This document shows positions 53,716-64,000 of a stretch of DNA of 64,000 nucleotides, one piece after another. The DNA is from Carettochelys insculpta. Lineage: Eukaryota > Chordata > Testudines > Carettochelyidae. The first letter of the stretch is position 1, and each line of letters begins with the position of its first letter. The notes beneath the pieces are model-generated. The model ran no database searches. It was not told the DNA's origin and worked only from the letters and a program-made list of their open reading frames with translations. The position numbers and the translations under genes were made by a program. The stretch covers positions 8,010,001-8,074,000 of the forward strand of contig NC_134138.1 in the NCBI RefSeq assembly GCF_033958435.1, given 5' to 3'.

Positions 53716-53815
53716 GTCTAGGCGGTGCATGGTCCTGCCATGAGTCCGGGGACAGGACTAGAAGACCTCTTGAGTTCCCTTCCAGTCCTACAATTCTGTG
53801 ATTCTATGATTATTT

Positions 53816-54222
53816 GCATTATGGCAGCTCCTGGCGCTGCTCCTCAGGAACCAGGCTCTCATGTTGCACAAACATGCAGCGAAGGAAGAGACTCTGCCCT
53901 TAAGCTTAAAACACGCATGAGAAGTGAACACCACCAGGTCGCAAACTGGATCCAATGGGAATCTATCGCTGGATGTGAATGAAAAGGCAAGGTTAATTTT
54001 TGGTGGCTCTGTTAAAGCCGATGATCCCAGTTGCACCTCCCAGCCTTGGGGCCTGCGGCATGGCAAGCGAGAGCCATTTGAATACCATGATGGTCACTAA
54101 AAAATTCATTTGGCAAAAATGAACCAGTCGATTTCCTGCAGGCATTGATGGCTGAGCTCGCTTGGTGTACTGCAGAAAGGCAATGCCTGAAACAATCCAA
54201 AGCCATGTTTTGCGGTCTCTGA
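53816..54222. other. unannotated intergenic interval
   Basis: Nothing recognised. Confidence 0.35.
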
Positions 54223-54430
54223 GGCAGGTCTACACTAGACCTGAAAGTCGATCCTAGAGATGCAATTTCAGCTATGACAATGGCGTAGCTGGAGATGACG
54301 TATCAATTTTTATGGCTGTGCTAGAGCGGGAGGTTGACCGGAGATACGTTCTCATTGACCTATCTTACTCCTCGCGACAATGAAGAGTACAGGGGTTGAC
54401 TGTTGAGCCCTGATGGTTCGATTTACCATG
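54223..54430 (+). mobile_element. TCTACAC-type MITE, right-truncated
   Basis: Starts GGCAGGTCTACACTAGAC, then GAAAGTCGATCCTAGAGATG and GGCGTAGCTGGAGATGACGT. A third subfamily by internal sequence. The right terminus was not found. Confidence 0.6.
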
Positions 54431-55073
54431 TCCCTAAGTGCGTTAAATTAAACCCCAGAAAATCATCCCTGAATGAATAATGAGTAGATCTTCCATACCC
54501 TAATTACCATGAGCTCTGAAGAGAGATCCATCGTTCTCCCTTCTCCTTTTATTCTATCTCTCTTCATTGACTTTGTGCATGATGATGAAGCTGGTAGTTT
54601 GGTCTATTTGCTATATTTTGAAAATGAATGAAAAAGTAATACCATTGGTCCTTCAGATTTTAATTGTATTAAATACAGTGGGTGGATTCACAGGGGAAAA
54701 GGAACTTGAGGATACAATGAAGGGCACAAGAGAGATCTGAACTTCCTTTCATATGTTATACTCAAGGGAGCTGAGTTTTGTATCTGGGCCAACAGCTTTG
54801 GTGCCTAAAACCGGCTTTGGTTCCTATTCACAAGGCAGAAGAGCGAAGCTAGGCTCCAACGGGTCCTGAGTGCTTTTGAAGAATCTGCCTAGGATTCATG
54901 AGTAGTTTAATCCAGCCTCCTTCCCTGAACTTAGAGGGCTGGAGACAAAAACTTCCCTGGCGCAGCAGAAGCTCAGTGGGCAGTGCGGCAGCTTTCCAAG
55001 GGAGGAGAAGAACCAACAGGGATGGGTAAAGTGTGTGTGTGTGGAAAGAAATGACAACAGCCTGCCAATATGC
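54431..55073. other. unannotated intergenic interval
   Basis: Nothing recognised; a short GT run at 55031-55042. Confidence 0.35.
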
Positions 55074-55320
55074 CAGGAGTGGCCAACCCCCAGCTCTCAA
55101 GTCAGATGTGGCTCTTTGAGCCATTCAGTGCAGCTCCTCCTTTGAGCCACTCTCCAGGAGCTCCGTCTGCTGCCTGGTGCGTGTGCCCCAGTGCATGTTG
55201 GGAGAAGCACATGGCAGCAGTGGTGGCTCCGGTGAGTCCCTGGCATTGAGTTAGAGTGGGTGTATGTGCCTGGCTCTGGTGAATGAGGGGCATTGAGTTA
55301 GAGTGGGTTGGCCACCACTG
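55074..55320. mobile_element. hAT MITE, 247 bp, 8-bp duplication
   Basis: Ends CAGGAGTGGCCAACCCCC and GGGTTGGCCACCACTG. Flanked by CAATATGC (55066-55073) and CAATATGA (55321-55328). Interior GATGTGGCTCTTTGAGCC and GGGAGAAGCACATGGCAGC. This short copy defines the ends of the GGGGTGGCCAA family. Confidence 0.88.
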
Positions 55321-55576
55321 CAATATGACAAAGGCTGTCAGAAAGATAATGACGACTAATTGTTCTCCATGTCCACTGAGGGCAGTTACTCCCGGGAACA
55401 AGCTTCCAAAGGAAGTTAGATAATCCCCGTCACTGGACATTTTGAAGACCAGGTTGGACAAACACCAGTCAGGGCTGGTCTGGGTTTCCTTGGTCCTACC
55501 AGAGCAGCTCCCTGGGCCAGACGAGATGACCTCTTGAGGTTCTTTGCAGCCGCACATTTCCCTGATTCTATGATAC
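55321..55576 (+). mobile_element. CR1 3'-end fragment
   Basis: GTCACTGGACATTTTGAAGA, GGTTGGACAAACACCAGTC, GACGAGATGACCTCTTGAGG and the tail CTGATTCTATGATAC. Confidence 0.85.
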
Positions 55577-56502
55577 AAAGGGACACATTCACTTTGATGC
55601 AAATGAACATTAAAAAGCCCCCTTTCACGGGGCTCAGTCAAGTTGTTCAAGTCCCTCCCATCCTCCAGAGCTGCGGCGTCCTGGTGAAACCTGGCCTCGT
55701 GAGTGACGTGCATGAAAACACCACGGTAATACATGTCCATGCTCTCATTGCATTCCTGTTGCACAGGGACGAGCAACAACCCCAGATGAAAAGCCAGGGC
55801 GGAAGGAGACAAATCAGGTCTCCTCCCCAAGTGTCCAGTTTCATGTTTTGCCTGTTGCGCTGGTTTGATTTATTTTTTCCTTTGCCTTCTTTGTTAACAC
55901 CCGCTCCTTCTGTTTTCAGGCCCGGGCTGATTGTTAATCACTTCTGTGCCTGGCTCAGCCTAACTCCTGGGCCCCAGCCCCTGGCTCTGCTCACCATCCC
56001 ACAGGTAGCTTGGTCCCACGTACCCTAGCCATGGTTTGCCCCATGTCGCTTGGGTGAAAGGGGCAGGGGCAGGGACCCCTGGTCACCCGGCGGGGGTGGG
56101 GGGGAGGCCATACACTTCACCTCTCCTGCCATGTCTGCCAACGCTGGGGCTCTTTCCAGCCTCCTACTTCTGGTGCCCCTCTCTCACCTTTGTTCTCACT
56201 TCCCTCCAGTTCCCATTTCCCTTCTCCTCCCCATCTCCCTGCTGGGGAGGCCTTTAAAACAGCCCTGTGGCAGCCTCAAGTGACCTCAAACTCAGCTGGC
56301 TCCGATTGACTGCTGGCTGCTCCTCCCGCTCTGCTTCCCCAGGTCCCCCTCTCCTTGAGGCCCTGAGGGATCCCTCTGTTCCTTAGCCAGCTGTTGGTTC
56401 CCAGAGCTAGTCCTCTGGCTTGACCCTGTTACACTTCCCTGACCTATTTTTAGACATTTTGATCTTTTTTCAGCTTTCTCTGGCATTTGTAAGATCTTTT
56501 CA
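55577..56502. other. unannotated interval
   Basis: A reverse frame open over 55580-55830 (with QQECNESMDMYYRG and RFHQDAAALEDGRD) was examined; I recognise no family. No exon borders were established, so no gene is called. Confidence 0.3.
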
Positions 56503-56715
56503 TGGAATCCCAGGGCTGGAAAAGACCTCAGGAGGCCACCGGTCCAGCCACCTGCTCACAGCCGGACAACCCCAACTAAATCATCCCAGACAGGACTTGA
56601 AAACCTCTAGGGATGGAGATTCCACCACCTCTGTAGGCAACGCAGTCCAGTGCTTCGCCACCCTCCTGGGGAAATAGTTTTTCCTAATATCCAAGCTACA
56701 CCTCTCCCAAAGGCT
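56503..56715 (-). mobile_element. CR1 3'-end fragment
   Basis: GGAATCCCAGGGCTGGAAAA, CATCCCAGACAGGACTTG, GGGATGGAGATTCCACCACC and GTTTTTCCTAATATCCAAG. Confidence 0.88.
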
Positions 56716-57222
56716 TTAACATCCCTACAGAGGACCAGGGTTTGGCCACAACCCAACACAGTACCAGGAGGACCTACTGAAGCACGACCTCAGATTCCAG
56801 GAGTCAGAGTCCTCAGTACGGAATGTTACAGCAGGGCACCAGCTGCTGGTTTTCTCAGCATTTTATATGCGATAACCTATTTCCTGATTTCATAACTGCT
56901 ATTTAGTTAGGGATGTGGGTTTTGGGGTTTTTTAAATTTTTTTTTTTTGAGTTTCACTACAGTTTTGATGCCTGAAACTGAGTGGAGCTTAAAGAAAAGA
57001 ACATTGTTTGTTTCCCTTCCTCCACCTGCCCAGGTGTCATGTTTTCCTTTGGCTGCACGCTGTGTTTGAACAGGTGTATTTCCCAGGATATTTCGTTTCT
57101 CAGATTGGCAGGCAGGTGAGTCAGTTTCACTTTTTCTGGAAGTTTTGTTTCTTGGACTCAGGAGCGCTGGGGAGTTGGTTTCCCTTTGTTCTCTTCAGGG
57201 CAAGGCTGATTTGTCCCTCTAT
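56716..57222. other. unannotated interval
   Basis: Nothing recognised; a T-run at about 56930-56950. Confidence 0.35.
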
Positions 57223-57466
57223 GGCCATGTCTACACTAGCCCCAAACTTCAAAATGGCCATGCAAATGGCCATTTTGAAGTTTACTAATGAAGCGCTGAA
57301 ATACATATTCAGCACCTCATTAGCATGCGGGCGGCTGCGGCACTTCGAAATTGACGTGGCTTGCCGCCGCGCAGCTTGTCCAGACAGGGCTCCTTTTCGA
57401 AAGGACCCCGCCTACTTCGAAGTCCCCATGGCCATTTCGAAGTTTGGGGCTAGTGTAGACATAGCC
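57223..57466. mobile_element. TCTACAC-type foldback MITE, 244 bp, complete
   Basis: TAT at 57220-57222 and 57467-57469. Ends GGCCATGTCTACACTAGCCC and GGGCTAGTGTAGACATAGCC pair over at least 35 bp. Inside are CCTCATTAGCATG and TTTTCGAAAGGACCCCGCC. The simplest, best-preserved member. Confidence 0.93.
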
Positions 57467-57559
57467 TATGGCAACAAAACTTGGGCCTCAATTTGATGGG
57501 GCATTTTTGCAACCCAAACAAAGAGTTCACAGCTTTCACACACATTCCTCCTGCTCTCT

Positions 57560-58220
57560 CCGTGGTTGTTTGTGCACTACAGCAAGGTCACTGCTTATCT
57601 CTCTGTGAGTCTGATGGCTGAGCTGCTCAATTCTGGAGCAGCAGGTCTTATCGCAGAAGGGGCTGGTGGTAGCAAATGTTTTAGATGGGCGCAGGGCAGT
57701 TTTTGATGCTCTTTCCTTCTCCACCTCTTCTCATCTGAACTGTGGTGGGACCTCTCAAATTGTGCCACCTCCTCACAGATTACCTCTCTCTACTGGGGAT
57801 GGTCCTGGGCAAGGTTCTCCCAAGTGTCAACACTGATGCTGCATTTTTTCATGTGTGCCTTTAGCAGCACTCCTGTCTTTCCTTCAACTAGGAGAAAAGA
57901 ATCTGTTTTGGGAGGTGCTGATCAGACATCCCAACCACATGACCAGTGTAGCGAAGCTGTTGGCGAATGATAATGGCTTCAATGATGGTCATGCTCGACT
58001 CTTCCGGGACACTAGCGTTCATATGCCTGTCCTCCCAAGAGATATTTAGGGCTCTCCTGAGGCTGCATTGATGATATTTTTCAAGTGCCTTCAAATGGTG
58101 CTTGTATGTTGTCCAGGTTTCACGGGCGTGTGGTAGCATTGGAATAACCACTGTGCAGTACACAAGGAATATTGCAGAGTAGGTTTGAAGCGTCCTCACT
58201 GCATTCGTTGTGGAAGGCAA
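57560..58220 (-). mobile_element. non-LTR retrotransposon 3' fragment (family L-B)
   Basis: The reverse strand encodes ARETWTTYKHHLKALEKYHQ, LRRALNISWEDRHMN, LRYTGHVVGMSDQHLPKQIL. The 3' tail block matches those at 41440-41560 and 48560-48660. Third copy in the window. Confidence 0.8.
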
Positions 58221-59479
58221 CGTGTCTGTCTCTGAAAATCCTGGCTGGGGTTTTATGTGGGATGGGAACTCAGCTCACACTCTCTGTGTGATGAATTGGG
58301 ACTACTAAACGGATCAGTCAGGGGACATGAGTTATCCTCAGGGTTTTGATTCACCCACAGGACAATCAGTGGCAGATTCTGGGCCACTGTAAAGGAGAAG
58401 GGGAGTCTGTGGTGTTGTGGGGTCTCTGGCATTGTGTGCAGACACATTTGTAGAGAAGTTAGATTAAAAACCACAAAACCCTTTGCTGGACTGTTGCAGT
58501 GCAACACAACTTTCTTTCTTAGACTCCAAAATCTTAACATACAAGAATCAAAGGAAAACAGAGGGAGACGAAGCAGGCTGCTCCCTAAGGTAGAGAGAAA
58601 CACACCTTACCTCATCTTGCCGTAGTCTGGATCTTTGCCAGTGGTGCTCACAGCCACCGTGGGTCCTGAGGCAAGGTGGAGTGAGGAAGCTCTGCACCAG
58701 GAGGAGCTGAGGCCAAAAGCAGAAAGGGCAGAGCCAAGGGAAGTTAACTCTCAGTGTTGCCTGGACCACGGCACTGCCCCTCCCCCACTCCCATGCCCTC
58801 ACAGCAATGTGCAACCGGACTGTTGTTGCTGTGATTTATGAAAGGGTCCTGGGGGCACCTGCCCCCTTTGCCCCTGCTGTTGACAGGTCTGATCTTTGCA
58901 AAGTGGTTGTTGAAACCTTAGATGCTGCACTTCCTTGAAGCACCCTCGGGGTTATAAGCATGAGCTGGTCTCCTTTTATTCCTAAAAAGTGGTCGCTTGC
59001 CCTTTTCACACAGTTTGCAATACAGCACAACTGGGAGAGTGGCAGGGAGGGTGTGCTGGTGGGGGGGGTGCCGTGCTGAGAGCAGGGTGCCTGCCAGGAG
59101 CAGGTGCATGGCCTGTGGGGAGAGGGTGACGGAAGTAAAGGGGTGAGAAATCTCCGGATGTGGAATGAGGGTGGAGGCAGTCAGTCAGAGGGAAGGAAGC
59201 GGTGAGGACAGCAGCAGGAGGGAGACTGAGGAGAGGTGTGTGGTGGGGGCAGGACAGGACATCAGACCAGGAACTATGAACTGTCCAGCACTGACCCCTG
59301 CAAACTGCCCTGGAGGAGTATCGGCACCGACGTTCCTTCCTACAGCCCCCAGCACAGAGTCCAAGGGCCTCGGAGAGCAGCCTGGTGGCCCTAGGATGGC
59401 AAGATGGGGCAGCAGTGGAGATGGATCTCGGCTCACCCCTGAGCTCTCCAGAGGAAAGAGGCAGGGTGAGGGCAGTGTT
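58221..59479. other. unannotated interval
   Basis: A segment at 58545-58615 resembles 39255-39310. Otherwise nothing recognised. Confidence 0.35.
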
Positions 59480-60078
59480 TGCTCTAATTTTCCTACCCCA
59501 GAGCGGAATGAATTTTGTTATGTGCACCAATACGGAGGGGGCACATGATGCATCACCCCCATGTCTGTGCACATAAAACTCGTGGGGTGGGGCCAAGGAG
59601 TTCTGAGTGCCGGAGGGCTCAGGCCTGGGGCAGAGCATTGGGGTTTGAGGGCTCTGACTGGGGCTCCAGGTGCTGGGGTGGGGCTGGTGGGGCTCAGGTC
59701 TGGATCGGAGGGTTAGGGCCTGGGGGCTCTGGCCAGGGATGCAGGCGCTGGGGAGGGGCTGGGGATGAGAGTTCCAGGTGCAAGCTGCCCCAGGGAGACA
59801 GGATTGTCCCGCCTCTCTCTCACTGCGGCAGTTTGGAGCCAGGGAGAGTCTCATTTCCATGGCCACTGCAACGCCAGCGGACACAGCTGGGGGAGGGGTG
59901 CCTGTCCCCCCCACCAGGGCAGGCTAGGCTAGGCTGGGGGGTGGCATGGAAGGATGGCCTGGACCCCAGTAGCAGCAGCTCTGGTTGGGTGCCATGGCCA
60001 AGGGAGAGGCTCCCTCTCCCCTAGGCCCAGGATGGAGCAGCCACAGTCGCACTCTGGCCCCATAACTTAGAGGGAACT
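59480..60078 (+). repeat. dispersed repeat R1, long form
   Basis: Starts GCTCTAATTTTCCTACCCC, has GAATTTTGTTATGTGCACCA and CTGTGCACATAAAACTCG flanking a hairpin, then a G-rich GGGGCTC/CTGGGG tract (59590-59780), and ends AACTTAGAGGGAACTT. The end is the inverse of the GTTCCCTCTAA start seen in other copies, so R1 has short inverted termini. Confidence 0.6.
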
Positions 60079-60697
60079 TCGGGCTGTGTGCTGGCCTGCG
60101 GGCTGCAAGATGCACCGGCTGGGAGAGGGCCATCCTCTCATGGGCCTGTCCCAAATGCAATTCATTGTCCTTGCAGCAGCAGTGCCAGGCTAGCTTACCT
60201 GAAACCCACATGCATCAGAGGAAGTGGTGGGTTCCTACAGGTCCTGTAAATGCTGAGCGGTTCCTTTCATCTCCTTGCATGGCCGGGTTCACTTCCCTTG
60301 GGGTGACTGTCCACACTGTCCCATCCCTCTCCGCTCCCGACTCACTACACTGTGTAGTTCCCACCTCTTGTACGGGCTTCTGCAGCAACGCTGAGCCCAT
60401 GGAAACTCATGCCATGAAGTACCTGACCAAGCATGGGGTGAAGCAGCTATGCCGGGAGCCGAGGGTGGTTTGGGTGGGTACGAAAGGCTGAAAAACCCTC
60501 CCAGAGTCCACCTTGGGCCATCCAAGCATCATTCCTTGCAGAACGCAAGATGGTTCTCTTGGAGACGCGGAGGAGAACAAGCAATCCCACTGCTCAGTCA
60601 GTCTGTTAACGCTCATCTGCCAAAGCTGGGGCTGATACTTCTCAGCACGTCTTTACTTTACACCACGTTCAGTCCAGAACAACGTTTAGACATAATG
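60079..60697. other. unannotated interval
   Basis: Nothing recognised. Confidence 0.35.
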
Positions 60698-61780
60698 ATG
60701 AGAACATAACAACGGTCACACTGGGTCAGTTCAGTGGTCCTTCTAGCACGATGTCCTAACAGGCCAGCGGCCCCAAAGGGAATGAAGAGAACAGGGAACC
60801 ATTGAGTGATCCATCCCCAGCCTCTGACAAACAGAGGCTAGGGACACCACCCCTGCCTGTCTTTACAAATTGCCATTGATCAGCCTCTCCTCCATGAATT
60901 TATGTAGTTCTTTTTTGACGCTGTTATACTCTTGGCCTTCATGACATCCTCTGGCAAAGAGTTCCACAGGTTAACAGAGCATGTGAAAAAATACTGCCTT
61001 TTGTTTGCTTTAGTCCTTCTGCATTGAAGTTCTTTGGGCAACCCCCTAGTTCTTGTGTCACGAGAAGGCATAAAAGAACACTCCTTTATTTATTTTCAAT
61101 ACATCCTTCATGACTCTATACACCTCTAACTTGTCTCTCTTTAGTTGTCTTTTCCCAAGCTGCACAGAACCAGTCTTCTCCGTGTCTCCTCTTATGGAAG
61201 ATGATAAATTTCTCTCATCATTTCATATGTTCTTCTCTGTACCTCTTCCAGTTCCAATATATCTTTTTCCAGATAAAGCAACCACATCTGTGCAGAACAT
61301 GGAATCTGTGGGAATCTGTGGATTTATATACTGGCCATGTGATCCTTGGTAGTCCACCATCTCTGCCAATGACATCTTGAGCTTGCACAGGTTCATTGGT
61401 TGTGGACTCGGCCCACATGATATTTTCTGTCTTATTGTCTCTTCCTTTCCTATTCATTTCCAACATTGTTTTTTTGACTGCAGCTGCGCATCGAGTGGAT
61501 GATTTCAGAGAATTATCCACAGTGACTCTAAGATCTCTCTCTCTCGACTGTTAATAACTATATTAGTCCCCATCATTTTGCACGTAGGGTTGGGATTATG
61601 TTCTCCAGTGTGTATTACTTTGCATTTATCACCATCGCCCCAAGGTGTGACATTCTTATGTAACTCTTCACAGTTGGCTTTGGACTTCAATATCTTGAAT
61701 AATGTTGTATCCCCTGCAAATTTTGCCACTTGGCTGTTTGCCCCATTTTCCAGGTCATTTCTGACTAAGCTGACGTGCAC
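60698..61780 (-). mobile_element. CR1 LINE, 5'-truncated, decayed
   Basis: Same subfamily as the 5354-6966 copy by its 3' UTR (GATGAGAACATAACAACGG, CACTGGGTCAGTTCAGTGG). The reverse strand encodes VRNDLENGANSQVAKFAGD, where the FADD pair is broken (FAGD), then further pieces in other frames. About 61318-61420 interrupts the CR1 and is of unknown origin. Confidence 0.85.
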
Positions 61781-62240
61781 TGTGTGCTATGACCTGATCA
61801 GCTGTAAGACACGTAATAAAGAACACCTGTCCTTTGATTCTCCCCACAACGCCAGTAATAATGACATGGGGTTGTTTGTGATCTCACCAAGACAAGGCAG
61901 GACCTCAGTTTCCTGAGCTGTGTGGCCAAGCAACCATGCAGTTACCTATTTAGCTGTGCACAGCTGCTGCAGGAGGCTGCACAGGGCAAACAGCTACAGC
62001 AGCCAGGGCACGGATGCCACCTACCCCTCCCCTGGCCCCCACCTACCACCTCCTTCAGCTTCTATCCTGTCACAGCCAGGGTGGCCCCAGTGGCCTGGCC
62101 CTGGCCCTGACTCTGCCATAGCTGGGCCAGCCTGGCTGTGGTCCTGGTGGCCCAATGCGGACGTGCTGTATGGGGTGGGCCAGCTGTGGAGCAGCCATGG
62201 TGGGGAACATGCTGTTCCCCCCACCCCTTGCCCAGGTGTC
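61781..62240. other. unannotated GC-rich interval
   Basis: Overlapping long frames on both strands without a recognisable domain. Confidence 0.35.
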
Positions 62241-62545
62241 GCTGCAAGGATAGAGCTGCGGGGGGGAGTCCTGTCTCTTCGCTGTACCTCCAGAGAACAA
62301 CTCTGACACTCCCAGCCCCTCAGCTGGCCCTGCTCCAGAACCTGCACCCCCCACACTAGAGCTCTCGCTTTCCTGCACCCCAAAGCCCTGCCCCAGTCCT
62401 GAACCCCCTCCCAGCCCTTGGCCCCTCCCCGTTAATATTGTTATGTGCACCAGTATGGAGTCGTCACACATCATGCTCATGCTGGTGCACATAACAAAAT
62501 TCATTCCATTCAGGGGTGGGAAAAGCTCTCGGGAACACTGGAGAA
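62241..62545 (-). repeat. dispersed repeat R1, long form, reverse
   Basis: Ends with a hairpin (62438-62453 with 62482-62497) and AATTCATTCCATTCAGGGG, GCTCTCGGGAACAC. The C-rich tract to its left mirrors the G-rich tract of 59590-59780. Confidence 0.6.
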
Positions 62546-64000
62546 GACACGGTGTGTTGGGACAGAGGCTGTCAGCGCATTGTCTTCTGCTTTGTGGTTG
62601 TCCCACACCAAAGCCATGGAAGGGTTTCAAATGGACACTCCCTGGTGAGGTTTGGTTGCTCAGGTGTTTCACATGTCATGGCTGGGCTTGACGGGAAAGC
62701 AGTGATACCCATGCCTGAGTCACGCAGGGCTGCGGATCAGCAAGCCTGATGTGCCTCAGAAGAGATTGGAAGAATGACATTGCATCTAAACAACACCTGA
62801 TGGGACACCGCAGACCATGCAAAGCCCCCTTGGGGTCCTTACGTCCATTGCTTCAGGGGAAAAGAGATTACTGTGAAATCCTTAACCAATATCACACCCC
62901 ACAATCGCTCCACTGCTGAGGACAGAACTCTCCCCCAAATCTGAGTGCCACACAGCGATCCAACCAGCAGACAAAGAGGGCTTCACCATAGTCCTCAATC
63001 GGGAGGACTACAGTAATGAGGCCAACCGACAACTCTCCCACACCACCTTCTAAAAAGAACTCTAAGATGACTCACACCACTGTTTACTCAGGGCTTTCGG
63101 GGTATCATCAAAGCAATTGGTCCAGTAAAAATATATTACCTCAGCCACCTTGCATCTCTAATTCCCTCTTGGGGACGAGCATATTTTCCAAGTGTTTCAT
63201 CAGTGGGAGAGAGGAACAGGTGGAGATGGAGACCACCATGGGTGGCCAGCTCTGCAGCCCTGCCCCTTCACCCTTTGCACATACCCCTTCCCCACCAGAG
63301 CCCTGGTCCCACCTCCCCCTTGTGGCTAGAGAAGTCCTGGTTGAACTGCCTCAACCCTTGGCTGGCCTGAACACTGACTAGCATCTGCCAGTCTAGCCCA
63401 GCTCCCCAGCTGCTCACCACAGGGCCACTAGCTGGACCAAGTACCATCCTGCCAGGCCCCCTTAACCCATGATTGGCCCACACCCCAAGCTATGGGCCAC
63501 TGGCCAGAGCTGATCCCCTGTTGCCTTCCAGGTGGCCTGGCGGGGGATGAGTAAGAGGGGGGACACAGTGGGTGAGGGGTGTCTCATGGCGAGGGGGGTG
63601 CAGGAGAGGAGGGACGCTGCAAGCGATGGGAACCTTAGGAGGAAGTATAGAGTGGTGGAGACGGGGGGGAACTTGCCAGGCAGCCGACCAGGGTGAGGGG
63701 CGGTGGCGGGGGGCAGGACTCAATGAAGGGGTGGATCCACAGCAGGGCTGCTACAGCCCAGGCATCCAGCAGCAGGTCCACGTGTGCTGTACTGGGGAGG
63801 CTCAGCTCCCTGGTCCTGTCATAGCTACTTCCTGGGCACAAGAGCAAGTTAGGTTATCATTTGCCAGACCCCACCCCCCACATCCACATTCCCTCTCAGG
63901 AGCCGACCCCTCCCCCCTCCTGCCCCCAGCTGTCTCCCTGAGCCTACACCTTGCATCTCCATCCCCTTCAGCAGCCCAGAGCCTGCATGCAGCACCCTAC
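62546..64000. other. unannotated right end of window
   Basis: No exon or repeat family recognised. Composition becomes GC-rich after 63.2 kb. Confidence 0.35.

Larger units (their letters stand above)
52566..53815 (+). mobile_element. CR1 3' region split by two DNA transposons
   Basis: CR1 pieces are 52566-52705 (CAAGGAGGGAGAAAAATGAT, AGCAAGGGAGGTTTAGGTTG), 53131-53236 (GGAATCTCTGTCACTGGAGA) and 53717-53815 (GACAGGACTAGAAGACCTCT, ending TTCTGTGATTCTATGATT). Collinearity with other CR1 copies is preserved. Confidence 0.88.

Noticed and set aside
55102..55830. 242-codon reverse open frame, considered as a gene
   Set aside because: Half of it is antisense to a CR1 tail and a hAT MITE. The remaining part is unrecognised and lacks splice or start evidence.
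59006..59914. 302-codon reverse open frame
   Set aside because: It covers the G-rich tract and R1 repeat. The Pro/Ser-rich translation is the reverse of GGGGCTC repeats and shows no domain.

Overview
This window is vertebrate nuclear DNA, most likely from a cryptodiran turtle. The evidence is a dense repeat load with many CR1 LINEs, several tRNA-derived SINEs of the cryptodire (Cry) type, foldback MITEs and hAT-like elements. Genes are split by GT-AG introns, and there are no bacterial-type operons. The species call rests on recalled repeat families and is an inference.

Only two genes are supported. At the left end (970-3843, + strand) lie the last two coding exons of a type IB DNA topoisomerase, including the active-site tyrosine. 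They are most likely TOP1MT. About 24 kb downstream on the same strand (28021-32836) is a complete three-exon Ly6/uPAR (three-finger) gene encoding 109 residues. It has a signal peptide, ten cysteines and the terminal CC-x4-CN motif, but no hydrophobic GPI-anchor tail, so it should be secreted. The TOP1MT-Ly6 neighbourhood matches the amniote locus in which LY6E-like genes sit, and from which, in squamates, three-finger proteins without an anchor arose.

Region by region. 1-5.3 kb: TOP1MT end, a 2.6-kb intron and 3' flank. 5.35-6.97 kb: a 5'-truncated CR1 with a 463-codon open reverse-transcriptase frame. 7-28 kb: intergenic DNA with MITEs, Cry SINEs, an LTR-like block and several CR1 copies. 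28-34.3 kb: the Ly6 gene, with a hAT-like element and a GATA minisatellite in intron 2 and transposons in its 3' flank. 35-64 kb: no host gene recognised, but many nested insertions. These include a non-LTR element inside a CR1 (40.7-42.1 kb), a LINE between two 352-bp direct repeats (42.47-44.58 kb), and a CR1 split by two DNA transposons (52.57-53.82 kb).

Many insertions carry readable target-site duplications, which fix the ends of several repeat families from this window alone: 3-bp for the TCTACAC foldback MITEs, 8-bp for hAT elements, TA for a Tigger-like MITE and 9-bp for a short dispersed repeat. Most long open frames in the window are chance frames in GC-rich repeats and are not annotated.
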